64,000 bases of DNA from Notospermus geniculatus (taxonomy: Eukaryota; Nemertea; Pilidiophora; Heteronemertea; Lineidae): assembly GCA_002633025.1 (NCBI GenBank), contig NMRB01000475.1, positions 136,420 through 200,419 on the forward strand, read 5' to 3'. Made by a program: the position numbers and the translations under genes. This document shows, in pieces, positions 1-12,231 of this stretch; positions within the stretch are counted from its first letter, which is position 1; each line of letters starts with the position of its first letter. The notes beneath the pieces were generated by a model. That model did not search any database. It was not told where the DNA came from and saw nothing but the letters and a program-made list of their open reading frames with translations.

Positions 1-244
1 CAGTTTGGTGATAAATGGAAAACGAACCTAAGTTTGTCATTTTGACGAAACAGAGTTTTTCAGTGTAAGGCATTCTGTTCTTCAATGATAAACCAAAAAG
101 GCAGGTATTGGTTACTTTTTCATGAGTTGTTGAAACAGCGGTCGTGATCTTTTCACAAGAACACCGACTATAGCAGTTCCATCATGGCGCGATGACTGAT
201 GTCACCCACGCTATCCACTGCTACGAAGTCTAGGCACGACGTAC

Positions 245-3200
245 CTTGCTGTATGCGATAGTATCAAAGATATATTCGAGTTCAGATTGTCTTATGACGC
301 TGTAGTCAATGGGATGCGAGGTATGCCGACTGTCGCTTCTGAATGCTCCTTGTCTTGTCCTCATATGACCTAACATCTGCAGAAAAATTGATTTAGATTG
401 ATGATTTAACTCATCCTTAATATACTAGTCCAGTAATCTGAAAGATTACTAGATTACTATACGTATGGCTCTGAAAGAGCCGTATATACATTTACATGTT
501 CACTGTATGATAGAAAATAGAGTAGTAAGGTCGTCGCGGCCCTGTTTACATGTACATGTACATGGTAATTCTCTACCATTAACTGTTTGTCTTAATTAAA
601 TTTCCTTTAAATTATCTTTTCTCGTTGATTGATCTCCGCGGATCCATCTTCCACTGACATAATAAGGAGGTTGAGATCAGCGACTCATCACGGATCCTTA
701 TACATGTACGTATACAGATCGAAATGTACACAAAATTTGTCCTCACTGTACAGAATTCCATCCGTATACGTATAAGGATCCGTGATAAGTCGCTGATCTA
801 ATCTCCCTATTATCACACATAGGCCTATCGAACTGCGCACTTTAGAAAGTGTTGGCCGAATCATGTAATATTGTGCCCCCCCCCTCCCGCTTTGTTGTGT
901 GTAATTTTATGTTCCATGCAAATCCAACGAAGTATTTTACCATGTCTGTTTCTGGCATGGCGTCATCTTGACATTTCATGGTCATGTAGTTGGTCAAGCC
1001 TTCGTTGATCCAAATTTCATTCCACCATTTCGCTGTCACAAGGTTGCCAAACCACTGAAACAAGTCGAATATACATGGGGTAATTGATTTTGTATTATTA
1101 AAAAGTCCTTCTCTTTCATTTATGAAGAACCAAGATTTTTCCGATTGAGGGAGAATTTTGGAAAAGCATGTAAGCTCTTTCCGAACAGCCTCTTGCACTG
1201 CTATGACCATGACCATGGCAGGCCTATCTCCGGCGGTAGAACTCCTCACCTGATGGGCCACCTCGTGTACAACCAACCATGTAGTAGAAGCCTTTCTCTG
1301 TGGGTGGTCCGTGTCGGGGTCATACAGCATTGAGACGGAGTAGATGATCAGACCCCAGTTTTCCATACCACCGGAAATAAAGTCTGGCGCGGCAATATTG
1401 TCTGTGACGCGAACAAATAAAAACAGTATGAATGTTGACACCAACTTTGGAAGTAGGAGCAGTCAGCCACGCTTATTGCCAAAAGATGGCGGCAAAATCC
1501 TAGCACCAATACAAAAGAAAATTATCTTGATTGGTGCTACGTCAAACATGAATGGGTCCGCTTGGCATTAAATTGGCTGTAGTGACACCTATTGGTCAAC
1601 TGACTATCAGCTCCTATTGTTCTGCAGCCCTTCACTGTCAACAGGCAGTGTCCACTTGTACAGTGGGGGCGTGGTTAATCGAAGTAACACCGAATGCAAA
1701 GCTGTACGCTTGAGTACTTGGTAGAACGGCATAGAGCTGTTGCTACAATCAACCACCATCCCCCTGATCGCCAATGGGGATCATATCTTCAACACTAGAG
1801 GGCAGTGTGTTTCAGAATTGACCTGAAGCTGGCCGTTGTCATCAGTTTCAATCCAGTACCACATCGTCAATAACTTCATCACCTGTAACACTCCTCACAT
1901 TACCATGTTACGGTATTGTATGATTCACTTACCCATCACTTGGGAAGAGTATAATTTATCCCGGTGTATTCAGTAAACCATTCGGTCGATTGGATCGCTT
2001 TGGCCAGGGCGTGGTCGACTTTGTGGAGCTCATCCTCTCGCCACCAAGCTCGAATCTAAAAGGATGTTATAAAAGAAAGATTTACATGTATTCAATCTTC
2101 ATTTGTATGCAGCTTTTTGTTTTCCTTCATATCTAAATTTCGGTGTCCGGTACCTCATAGTCTCGTCTCACTTACCTTAATCCCGTGCTTCGTGTACCCT
2201 TGTTTAAATTTATAATCAGTGACCGCGATCACCACAAGATACGTCGGCATAGTTGGTGTCTTGTCAAAGGTGTCGGCGTACCATCCATTCGCTCTGAAAA
2301 GGAGGTATAGTCGTCGTATTGAATATCACTTGGGGAACAGAACGGCTACACTAATTTTTCATTCAAGGGTCAGCCGCAGTGGTAATAATAGGCAGGGTCT
2401 GTTCTTTATAAAGTTTCTATTCCTTGCAGTCCTTCCCTCCTCTCCTTTGCGCAGTCCCTCTTTCGCATGCAGCCTCAATGTTCTCTGCTGGGATGAAACT
2501 CTGGTAGGGCCTACCTACAGGATAACCTTCATGACCCTAATCAAGTTCCGCCGTCAGAAAGCTTTCCTCTCTCCTAGCGCATGATGATTTCAAGAGCCGT
2601 GTACTTACAATAACTCTGATTTGATCAGAGGCATGTTGGACAGAGCCACATGGGATGACTTTCTCAACACGGTCACGTTGAACGTCGCCTTCAACGCTGG
2701 TTCGTCAAAACATGGAAACATTCGTCTTGCGTCATTGGGCTCCATTTGAGTGATTGCCATATAGCTGCAAGTATTAGACTTAAGGATTGGACGTTATAGC
2801 CTACACGACCGCTTCTTGGTGAATCCACACCATGGGATGTGGTAGTAAAATATACTGTAATTGTGCAGGCGAAAGGAATTCAGTGTCTAACGGTGAAGGA
2901 GGGTGCATGAACGGTGCGAGGAGGGTGGTCCTATCCTACATGTATTCCTTGCTGGGACATCTACGAATGCACGGTGATGTAGGCAAAATGTCGTCATTAC
3001 ATGATGTTCAACCTCACGAGAGAAAAAAACGTTGACGTACTGGGTAGTGCCGTTCATCGTGTATCTTGTATAGTACAGCCCCTTCAGGTTAACTCGTAAT
3101 CGCCCACTGAAAGAGAGCCTTATGACATAATGACGTCCTCTCCTCAGTCGCTTGTTCAGGTGGAAGGTTACGAAGCTTTTGTCTTTGTCCTCCTCCGTCC

Positions 3201-3458
3201 CTGTCACCACCAAACGGTCTTGATCACCGCCAAGCCGGATCGAAGCCAGATCGATCTTAAGTTCGGTTGAATGGAGTTTTATCCTGTTGGTAGACCGGCG
3301 ACAGTCGAAGAAGATGGTAACATTACCGTCGAATTTGAAGTCTTCGTCTCTCTCCTGATAGATATCTGGTCTGATGGTTAGGTCATAGTGGACGGGAAAC
3401 AAGGTGTCCTGGAGTAAGTGGTGACTGTTCCGTGGAGGAGCATAGCGTCGGAATCGAT
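245..3458 (-). CDS. M1 family zinc aminopeptidase (aminopeptidase N-like), 3' end outside window, frame broken
   Basis: Seven exons read on the minus strand: 3041-3458, 2609-2764, 2176-2293, 1933-2055, 1250-1401, 941-1054 and 245-376, all with GT-AG borders. Family membership is clear: the N-terminal beta domain ([15 protein letters not shown]), [13 protein letters not shown], the exopeptidase motif GGMENWG (usually GAMEN, here with Gly), the zinc motif HEVAHQ split by an intron from [19 protein letters not shown] (second zinc ligand Glu), then SHPI and IFDTIAYSK. Such enzymes are usually plasma-membrane or secreted and trim N-terminal residues from peptides. The next exon (expected GxSVL motif) lies left of position 1. 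Splice phases agree at every junction but one: exon 1933-2055 reads to LPK, then an extra TG creates TGA just before the donor. This is either a pseudogene or a sequence error. Residue Gly in place of Ala in GAMEN also deserves a check. Confidence 0.9.
659..813. repeat. MITE-like inverted repeat in aminopeptidase intron
   Basis: About 45-bp inverted ends (core GATCAGCGAC...GGATCCTTATA on the left, its complement at 765-812) surround a short centre. It sits in the intron between exons 941-1054 and 245-376. No coding capacity. Confidence 0.75.
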
Positions 3459-3581
3459 CTGGAAGCAAAGGCCGAGAGATGATCCACGGGTTTTTTGGGA
3501 ATACCTGAACAGAGATTACAAGTTGATATTTCTGGGGTTTCTTTACCGTTCAGTGCTAGCTTGGTCCCAGACCCCACTAAA

Positions 3582-3890
3582 GCATCTTCGATAATCGAAT
3601 GCCGATCTGCTCACCACTGGGTTACATCGCACATCACCCTTCGAGAAATTGACCAGTCCGTGGCGAATCCGCTGCCTCTCAAAGAGGAAGCCAATCAGAA
3701 CCGGTGTTGTAAAATTTGAATCGTGGTACAAATAGTGGTAGCCGAAGGCCCGATATAAAGTGCAATATGATTGGTCGACCGGTAAAGTTGGCATCGTGCC
3801 AAGATACGCCGCGGACAGGTCTATTTCTCGAAGGGTGATGTGCGATGTAACGCAGTGGTGAGCAGATCGGCCTTCGATTATCGAAGATGC
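3582..3890. repeat. 309-bp MITE with 6-bp target duplication ACTAAA
   Basis: Inverted ends of about 80 bp begin GCATCTTCGATAATCGAA on the left and end with the complement on the right. ACTAAA is found directly outside both ends (3576-3581 and 3891-3896), a clean 6-bp target-site duplication. It lies in the putative first intron of the aminopeptidase. The parent superfamily is not determined; 6-bp duplications are uncommon among cut-and-paste families. Confidence 0.85.
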
Positions 3891-3948
3891 ACTAAAGGCC
3901 CCCAGCACCGTTTTAGAGTTCACGAAAGATAAAGATGTTAGTACTTAC

Positions 3949-4018
3949 ATCGCTGATGTGGCGTTGGGTAATTAAACAGTGCAACAGCAGCAGCTAAAAG
4001 GGAAACGAATCGTGTCGT
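3949..4018 (-). other. Candidate 5' exon of the aminopeptidase, signal-peptide-like, no ATG
   Basis: On the minus strand this stretch reads TRFVSLLAAAVALF, a hydrophobic leader, and ends at a strong donor (GAT|gtaagt). It leaves one base, which matches the phase needed by the exon starting at 3458. No in-frame ATG precedes the leader: an ACG stands where a start might be, and an in-frame TAG lies about 15 bases upstream. It could be a lost start codon or the 3' part of an exon with another acceptor. The match of phase supports the link; the missing start lowers confidence. Confidence 0.4.
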
Positions 4019-4175
4019 GATGTTGTGTTTCTAACTATCCATCGGTCACAGTATCCTGGTGGACCGTCTCGTGTGATCGCCGTTGTAGATTTTATGTTAA
4101 CGCAGTGTTTTTCATGGGCTGTCACAGCGCAAGACGAAAACTTGTTGACAATTTCTGTATTGGTGCTTCCATGAA

Positions 4176-4568
4176 GTTTAGCACCTTTCCGTCTCTGACT
4201 CCGACTTCAACTACGGGAATGAATTGCAGTCCGCTATGGACATCCTTGATAAAAGCGATTTGATAAATATTTTCAATGCGTCAACACCATAAATTGAAGG
4301 CAGAAAAATCTGGTTTATTAAAACGGACGTGCGGATAAATAATGAATATCAAAGTCGTAATCCTAGTCGTTACGACTTGAAACACGACTATAATATTTGC
4401 GATTTATAGTGCACTTCTGATTACGAGTCAAAATTATTCTACCACAAAGTTATGGCATTTTACGATTTGCAAACGTCTATAAATCGTTTTTATCAAGGAT
4501 GTCCACAGCGGACTGCAATTCATTCTGGTAGTTGAAGCCGGAGTCGGGGTCGGAAAGGTGTTAAACCT
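4176..4568. repeat. Inverted-repeat element of about 390 bp
   Basis: Left arm (roughly 4176-4275) and right arm (roughly 4475-4568) are inverted copies sharing GAATGAATTGCAGTCCGC-type sequence and ATCCTTGATAAAA. The ends read GTTTAGCACC and GGTGTTAAAC. No obvious target duplication and no coding potential, so a MITE. Confidence 0.7.
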
Positions 4569-5113
4569 CGCTACTGGCATCCTTTTTTAATATAATCAAT
4601 AGACCAAAGAAAGACGAGAGAAAAATAGGATTTGCTTGGACGGTAAACACCTTGAAATACATGGAATTATCACTTACCTACAAAACCCAGAAAAATTAGC
4701 AGTCTGTGAAGCATTTTCCCGGCATGTATGGCAACTGATGAACATCCTGTCTATATATATGTCACAGGCTTCTAAAGTTCGATATACCAAAATGTCAAAT
4801 CATTTTTCTTTAGTCCAAGAATTATTTATTGAATAGGTTTAATGAACCAATTACTAATCATCAGCCTACAATTTTCCAAACTGTAATCGACATCTCGTCG
4901 TTAGCAAACCGATCACGATCATAAAAAGCTGATGAGGATAGACAGCCACAGAACTAGGCTAAATGATCATGTCTGTGTTTAGTAGAAACAAACAAACAAG
5001 AGCTGGCCAAGGCCAGCAATGAAGTCGTTTCGAAGTACTGTGTGATTGGGGGCCTAGTTTAAACAGGATGGGCATTGTAGTAGAAACTCCTCACAGCGTC
5101 ACCTATCGCAGTT

Positions 5114-6101
5114 ATCCCGACACAGTGACTGACGCCGAATCGGTTAATGTCGTCCTGGGTATAACAGAAATATACCCAGGTTCAATGTCGTCCTACAAAA
5201 CTATACCCTGGGTATAGTTCGATCTACAAAAGTATACCGAGGATTGGATACAGCACCTGAAGACGAGATTGTCTTTGCAAATGCCATATGACCATGCAGA
5301 AGCATGTCAAGTCGAAAAACATCGCTCTAGCGCCCGCTACGACGGGCATCATTTTAAAGATAATGTATCACGGGTATTTTCGCGGGCCACGAAATTCATT
5401 GTTTATTTACATTTTGTTTGTTTATGTCCAGGCTTTCTTTGTCTTACTAGTAATTTGTTGGTGGCATGCCTCTCTAGAAATTCTGTTGATTCCAAAAGTA
5501 TTCATTTTGGTAGGTCGGCATGTCCCAAAAGTCCAAAATAACATAATGTAAACATGCATGTTTACAAACATTGAATGTAAACAATGAAGTCGTGATACAT
5601 TATCTTTAATATATCGTACCGACAGTCATCAAAGAAATTTTCGTGCCGTTTATCGTCACTCAAATCCGAAATTACTCGCAGCACGGCTCGCGGACATAGC
5701 TGAACGCACGACACCGAACAAACATATGGGGCGCAGATCAGCTCTGTTCGTTTGCTCATTTCTTGGAAACTGTGAGCTTAACTTGCGATAAGTTTGGACC
5801 GTTGTGTTGAGACAAATGTCAACAGTTGACCCATGCCATCGATGAGCACTGAATCTGACAATATTGACTGATATTTTGAAGATGTTGCTTGCAAAACTGC
5901 CGTCTCAGTTGAAGCGAGAAACAAAATGGCAGCCATCCATTCCTAATTCGTACCTAGGCTCAAAACTACGGTACTGGGAATACTTTTGTAGATCGAACTA
6001 TACCCAGGGTATAGTTTTGTAGGACGACATTGAACCTGGGTATATTTCCGTTATACCCAGGACGACATTAACCGATTCGGCGTGACTGACTGTGTCGGGA
6101 T
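5114..6101. repeat. About 990-bp long-TIR element hosting a nested MITE
   Basis: Inverted arms of about 125 bp lie at 5114-5241 and 5978-6101, beginning TCCCGACACAGT. The arms hold an internal palindrome, CTATACCCTGGGTATAG. A family A MITE (5358-5605) sits inside, so this element is the older insertion. The remaining centre shows no convincing ORF. Confidence 0.8.
5358..5605. repeat. Family A MITE, copy 1 (TTAA target)
   Basis: Short inverted ends AGATAATGTATCACG and CGTGATACATTATCT are flanked on both sides by TTAA (5354-5357 and 5606-5609). The same 230-250 bp element recurs at 40139-40366 and 56898-57145 in the same orientation with high similarity. TTAA targeting is typical of the piggyBac and Kolobok superfamilies. 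Confidence 0.9.
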
Positions 6102-6704
6102 TCCTCGGAGACACCGGAATTTAATGAGGTCTGACGACTTATAGCATAAGTCATCGTTAGGTCGCAAACTCGCCAAGGCGGAGACATTACGCCCCTTGGA
6201 AAATGCACTTCATGGAATGTTATGGCGAAACTTAGTAATTGGCGAGTTAAGGTTATACGTCGGGTATACGTTCGTCTATACGTCGCCTCGTGAAGGATAC
6301 CTATTAGGTATCTTGCAGCTAACCGACGTATACGACGAAATTACTTATGCGGCGACGTATACTACCTAAAACGGGACGAAAGCCACCTGATTGGCCGTCC
6401 ACGGATCAGAGGTGTTATTTCTTACAATGAAAGCAGGCGGTGGGTGCAGCCCTCGATACATGTTGTCTCCCTAATTACAATGTAGTAAAATGCGCGGGAT
6501 TTGGAGTAGTCCGGCCGAGGTAATCATTAAAGGACACTCAGTTTGTTTAACAAAAAAGATAATTGGTTGTGCGCAGAATAAGCTTGTGAACGGCTTTACG
6601 TGATTGCTGCTCGTAATGACTGGGTCCGCTAGATACATTGAATTGGGCGGTAGTGACACCTACTAGTGGTCAACTCACCGACAGCTTCTATTGGACAGAG
6701 AACG

Positions 6705-8178
6705 ATGGATAGGCGCAGGGCCGGTGGTTTAGGCCTTCTGGCTGCCTGTGTTTCTAGTCTACCACCTCCACCAACACATGATGATACGGCTACACGGGTT
6801 TTATCATTAATGGGAGTGAGCGCGCCAATGCCAAATGTGCCGCCGCCAACGTTTTACGAAATCATGTTTTCGGAGCCTACAAATGGTTTCAACGGCCGGG
6901 ATGTGTACGCAACTGTCCATCTGCAACCGAGATCCTTTTGGCTGGAGACCGGGGAGACAGTGGCGTCTTTCAATTCATTGCTCGAATTCATCAGCCCCAA
7001 CATAGAAGATGCACGAGGAAACCGGAGAAGGAGACGGGGGCTGTTGGACGATAGGAACCGCCTCCTGATGACTTTGACCTGGTTGCGAAAGTATCCGGAC
7101 TTTAATTCACTGTCCGTCTTGTTTGACGTCAGTGAATCCGTGGCGAAGAGAGTGACGAAAGCTGTCACTGATGTCCTGTGGGATACTCTAACGGGAGAGA
7201 TCAGGTGGCCACACGAACGAGAATGGAACACGATGAGGAATGTCTGGGACACTTTCCCTAATGGTGTCGGAACCATTGACGGGACATCACACGAAATATA
7301 CATACCAGAGGAGGAACAGCATCTTTATTATAGCGGACATCGCCATCGTCATTGCCTCCAGACCCAAATAATAGCAGATTCAAAGGGAAACATCAGATAT
7401 CTCCATGTAAGTGAAAAACAATTCTCATCACTGTCACATCGGAAGTTATCGCAACTTCACCTGTTCGCCTCCTCGCACCATATTTGCCACCAAACATGAC
7501 AAATCATTACAATGTGTCGTTCGTCTATTTTCCCCATTGTTTGGACCGCCGTTGGTCTTCGGGACGCATCAGGAAACAAGCTGTAGACTCGATAACGCTA
7601 GAGCATAACAAATGTAAAATTACTAAACGCAAACAAGAAAATGTATAAAACACAGGTTTAAATATAATTTTCAACAAATATTACAACACCTATACAAAAT
7701 TGAGATATCAAAATAATTTTAAACTTAACGACATTATACTCCATTTACTATGGGTGCCTTCAGCAGAAAATATCACGATTTTTAATGTTGTCCACGATGT
7801 CTTCTTCAGTCTGGTTTCCTTGGTCACGCAAACGACGCGGCACAGTTTCGTCTTCTTCCCGAGCTGGGACACGGCCGTGCACTCCATCTTCCGCAAGGAA
7901 CATACCTGCTCGCCGACAGGATTTACCCGTGTGAGGAACCTCTTCTCACGCCCTGGAAAGCAAATCAACTTCGTGGTGAGGAAAGAGAACGAAGGAGAAT
8001 GTTTAACAAGGAACATTCATCTGCAAGAGTTGCCATTGAACACACTATACGCTATCTGAAAACGTACCGCATCTTGCAAGGACGATACAGGAACAATCGT
8101 GACATGTTTTCCAAAATTGCGGATATCTGTGTCTGCCTCGCACAGCGTCATGTTAGATTATATGGAGAACTCCGCTAA
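6705..8178 (+). CDS. HARBI1-like DDE nuclease (Harbinger transposase), two exons
   Basis: Exons 6705-7406 and 7810-8178, joined in phase 0 across a GTAAGT...TTCTTCAG intron, give about 356 residues, the usual size of the family (DDE_Tnp_4). Catalytic residues are visible: first Asp in VGTIDGTSHEI near residue 195, second Asp in TYLLADRIYP, and Glu in RVAIEHTIRYLKTYRIL. The N-terminal half has the helical region typical of HARBI1 (LTWLRKYPDFNSLSVLF, then SVAKRV). The start at 6705 is preferred over an in-frame ATG at 6666 because the downstream methionine has a purine at -3 and begins the basic segment MDRRRAGG; either is possible. The protein cuts and pastes the surrounding element together with the accessory protein encoded opposite. 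Confidence 0.92.
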
Positions 8179-8540
8179 TTTTTGTCATTCATCAAATGTG
8201 AATATTTCCGCAGACTGGACCGTCAGAATTATCTTGGTATTATAATGAGTGTTTTTCATTACTGGGCGTTTTCTGAGAACGGCCTCGGGAATCGTTACCT
8301 CAAACTGTTACTAGACATGATGAATTACAACAACGTTTGGAGTGCAAGTCTCATCTCCACATTAATTATATTTTTCACTCAGATTTCACGATATATGCAT
8401 TTTTGTGACAAACATTTGAGCGTATGGTGATTAAAGATTAATTGGATATTGTTGTTCACTCGTGTTTTTATTTTGCAGTTATATTTCCATAATACTTGAC
8501 TTATACAAGATTTGACAAAGAAAATAAAAACTGACTAACC

Positions 8541-9769
8541 TTATAAATACTCCGCTTCCATTGCGTCGATGACTCTGTCGACTCTCTCCATCCGCCGCTC
8601 ATGGGCATCCATGAGATCAGCAAATCTCTCCTGGTTCCTTCTTGATAGCTGCCAGAGAGGAATGCGGCGTGGTGCAGGCGCGTCAGCTGCTGGACCAGGT
8701 TCGTCTTCCGCTTGTGGTTCCTGAATTTCTCCGTCATCTTCGGGCGGCTCCTCCGCATCCTGATCAGCATGCTCCTCGTCATCAGCAGCAGGACGGTCTT
8801 CTGCGTCAACACCAGGGGGTAAAATAGGTGGTGGTGGAGGTGGAAGAGCTGCGGCGGCTTGAAGTTCAGGAGCCGCTGGTCGGTTACCTGGCCTCCATGG
8901 TGCGGCCGGCCCCGCATGCCTCATTTCATTTTCTCTTTCTTCAACAGCACTGGAATAAGATAAAAGACAAAATATAAAGATTTTTTTGAAAACAGGTGTT
9001 TCCAAAATCGAACTCTGGATTCGATTTAGTGATCGAATAGTTTTAAAAAAATGAATTGAGAACCGAGCGCCAAATTCGGCATTACATGTATTGGTTCTGT
9101 AGACAATATTGGGTGATTTAATGTAATGCAGAAGGAAACCGGAGTGCCCGGAGAAAACCTGCGCTGTCAAAGAGAGTCGCCCTCTCTATCACATGAGACA
9201 CGGACCCGACCGGGAATCGAACCCGCGAGCTCAGAGGTGACAGGCGCCGATGTTTCCATTGCGCCACTCTGACAGCGAATATAAAAGGAATATATCACAT
9301 GATTTTTCGCGGGGCAGAAAATAACTGATCAATTTTGTTTTTTGGTCATTCGAATGTGAACAAAGTCGTAAGACATTCCCTTAAAGGGTACCAAGGATTA
9401 TGTTGACATTCAATGTTTGTAAACGTGACTGTTTGCACGTTATTTTGGGCTTTTTTGACATGTCAACCCGCCAGATTGAATAATTTCAGTAAAAAAAGTA
9501 TTTCTAAAATGGCATGACACCAGCATCCCCCTCCCTACCCAAATACGGTAAACTTACTCTTGCAGTTCCCTACGGACAAAATCCCTGATCCTGCGTCGGA
9601 GTGCTTCATCAGTTCGACCCGCGTAAGTCGTTCTTAAAATCTCCTCCGGCAAATGTTGACGGACATGGGCAAGGACACGGGTGTAGTTGTGGCGATGTAC
9701 CTGCCAGGCATTTCTAATGGCAGCCTTTTCACGATCCGAGATCGGATGCCGTCCTCTTCTTTCAGCCAT
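8541..9769 (-). CDS. Harbinger accessory protein with Myb/SANT-like domain, two exons
   Basis: Exon 1 is 9558-9769 and exon 2 is 8541-8949; the junction splits codon GA|T and keeps frame, giving about 206 residues. The N-terminus (MAERRGRHPIS, then a helical segment ending AGRTDEALRRRIRDF) resembles the Myb/SANT module of Harbinger accessory proteins, which bind the transposon ends and carry the nuclease to the nucleus. The middle is low-complexity Pro/Ala/Asp/Glu, including PPPPPPILPPG and acidic runs. The C-terminus (RRNQERFADLMDAHERRMERV) looks like an amphipathic helix or coiled coil. It converges on the nuclease gene with about 360 bp between stop codons. The intron carries a SINE. The Myb assignment rests on pattern, not alignment. 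Confidence 0.8.
9115..9276 (-). repeat. tRNA-derived SINE in accessory-gene intron
   Basis: On the minus strand a tRNA-like head has an A box (TGGCGCAATGG) and B box (GGTTCGATTCC). The block that follows reads TTTTCTCCGGGCACTCCGG, like the conserved central domain of V-SINE-type elements. It is inserted between the two exons of the Harbinger accessory gene. The V-domain likeness is from memory of that motif. Confidence 0.65.
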
Positions 9770-10558
9770 GCTTCTTGTCAAACAACAACAGTGACCGAAG
9801 ACCACGCAACCATGCAATGGGTCATATGAATAAACATCACCAAATGCTTTTACTTCAGATTTGTACAGCATTTCCTAGTACTGCTCAATAAACACTCAAT
9901 TGTCATGCAGGCGGCTACGACCATGTTTCATAACTGAATCGCCCGCCCATCAGTATTTAATTATCCCTTCGCCAATAGGAAAGCGGGGATTACTACTCAC
10001 CGTCTTAAGGTGGTCCGACCAAAATCATTCTCCGGAGAGTGGGTAAATTGGGCGTAGCCGCATTCATAGTATTACAATGCATTTGGGGAACTTTACCTAT
10101 ACGTAGTCGCATAGGTAATTTCGTAGTATACGTCGGTTAGCTACAAGATACCTATTACGACTTACGTTGATTGCACTTAGACTACGTTGATTGCACGTTG
10201 TCTTTTTTCCCACACGAAGTACATCAAATCGAAATTTTCCCAAAAATTCCATCCTGACCGCAACAGAATAATAGTGAGTTTTCATGTCGTCGAATCCATT
10301 ACTTTAGAATCTTCCTCCATTTTCTACGTTGACTCACTGAATCAAGCGTCACGTTGACAACTTGTGGACGGACGTTCCTGACGAGGGTACCAACCGGCCT
10401 CCTGGCCAGGAGACCATTGACTGGTCGATGGAAATTTCCTCAATTCAGATGCAGTCACGTGGTGTCACAAGCCGGCCAGTTCGTATTCAAATGTGTGCGA
10501 AACGCTGTCAAAGTAAAGCCACTGTTGAAAACGCTTTCCGGATGAGAATATTCCAAGT

Positions 10559-10962
10559 ATAAAGCCCGGCAACATCTAAGCGCGACCCAATGGAATGCGG
10601 AAGTCAGGGAATGAGACAGGAATTTGCGGTTTTCAATGCATTTGACCTGTGTAACCGGTGACACACCGTTGCACACTGTTGTATAAACCTTGTTTACATA
10701 AAAGTCCGGGCTCAGCACGGGCTTTTTGCGGTTACACCTATGAATCGCCGTGTCTAAACAAAGCCCGGACTTTTAAAACCTAGACATGCCGCATACATGC
10801 TCAAAATCCCGGGCTTTTTCAGACAGGTGTAACCAAGGTGTTTGCCTTATCGCGTTGTCGATTATTCAAGAGTTGCGTGTGATTAAAGATTTGTGGAAAA
10901 TCCAACTTACATATTGTAACTTCCGTATTCCATTGGGTCGCTTAGATGTGGCCCGACTTTAT
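10559..10962. repeat. MITE with GCGACCCAATGGAAT ends (family D)
   Basis: Inverted ends ATAAAG, then ACATCTAAGCG and CGACCCAATGGAATGCGGAA, lie at 10559-10605 and 10915-10962. The centre includes a second small palindrome around AAGTCCGGGC (10700-10785). A related, shorter element lies at 53984-54177. Confidence 0.75.
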
Positions 10963-12074
10963 TAGTCTTCACTTCAACATGTGGAAGCTCACATAGAAGG
11001 AAGTGATTGGTGTTGTCATGGTTACAGAGATATACGTGTGAATCCTCCCAACGTAGCGTTTCAACGTTCGCGATGATGTCATATTTGGACGATTAGCACT
11101 TCAGGAAAATTCACACTTCAGCATAAAAGTCAAACTGGTCCTTTTTAAATGTCGAACGTTTAGTATGTATTAGTATGTATGTATACTCATGATCCATCTT
11201 GACATATCAAGGGTTACGGTTACTTCGCCCCTCTAACTACGCTCCCCCGTGGATTAAGCCAGAGTAGGAGTGATAGGAACGTTTGTCATGGCAAGATGAT
11301 ACTGTTCAGGAGGCCAGTTTCTTTTCTTACAAATCTTATTCTGGCCCGCCCAGTGTATTTCAAATCATGAACTCTCGGCTCACAGTGGGTTCTTCATGGA
11401 CACCAACAAGTTACATAATATACATTTGTCCTTAAAGCCGCACACTATAGACAGATGGGTCATAATCGGCGAGCATAGTCTCGGTCACCCAGCCGCTGTT
11501 TCGAATCTGGGGATCCGTAGCAGTACTGTGGAACGAAACGGCTGGCTGCGCAAGACTACACACAGCATTGGGGATTCCCCAAGGGGATTCCCAAAACCTC
11601 GATGCAGGATAATGCTATAATATGTGGTTCTATGTTTCTATAACTACGCACGCCTGTAAATGAGGTTGCACTATATTTCGGCCGAACTGGGAGTGAGTAG
11701 CAGTGCATACTGTGCGGCTTTAATGGGTTGCTGAAAACATGGTTTCCGCTGGCACGGCATGAACAAACAGTTCTGATGCAATGAAGAATTCACCCGGAGG
11801 CAATCCTTGGGTCACTAATATTCGTGAGAACAGTAACGTCCCGACCTGAAATTCCGCCAACGTCACGATGACGTCACGCGCGCAAAAAATCGGCACTTTT
11901 TCGGTTGTCGTCTGCATTGTTGAAAGTCTGTGTCATCAACGACACAAATTCTTGCACGATGTAAAAGAGGTAGATCCACTCTATGTTTTTGTCCCCCGGA
12001 GCCCTCGGAGGGGGACTTGAAAATACCGGCCGTCCGTGCGCCTCTGCCGCTCGCCGCTCGGTGCTCGCCGCTAC
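10963..12074. other. Gene-free stretch
   Basis: I see no convincing exon, RNA gene or complete repeat. GC-rich words near 11985-12020 (GTCCCCCGGAGCCCTCGGAG) form a small hairpin just before the repeat block starting at 12075. Confidence 0.5.
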
Positions 12075-12231
12075 TAGTCCCTTCCGCTCTATAACTTAAG
12101 AACGACTGAAGATTTTGGATTCATATTTGGTGGAGGGATGTATCACGGGCCAAAGGTGTGTCGCGTGAAAGAATCGGCCAAATCCGATTCTCCACTTTGC
12201 CACCAGGGGGCCGAAAGCCAAAACACAAAAA

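Larger units (their letters stand above)
6306..10153. mobile_element. Autonomous PIF/Harbinger-type transposon, 3.85 kb
   Basis: Inverted ends (AGGTATCTTG...; about 60-70 bp of recognisable similarity, including CTAACCGACGTATAC) lie at 6306-6375 and 10095-10153. ATT flanks both outer edges (6303-6305 and 10154-10156), consistent with the 3-bp duplication of this superfamily. Inside are two convergent two-exon genes: a HARBI1-like nuclease on the plus strand and a Myb/SANT-like accessory protein on the minus strand. Harbinger elements are known to need both proteins. Both frames are open and all splice phases agree, so the copy may be competent. The right edge of the assignment depends on TIR reading by eye. 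Confidence 0.85.

Noticed and set aside
3543-3923. 126-residue ORF on the minus strand
   Set aside because: It lies almost entirely in a MITE and its inverted ends.
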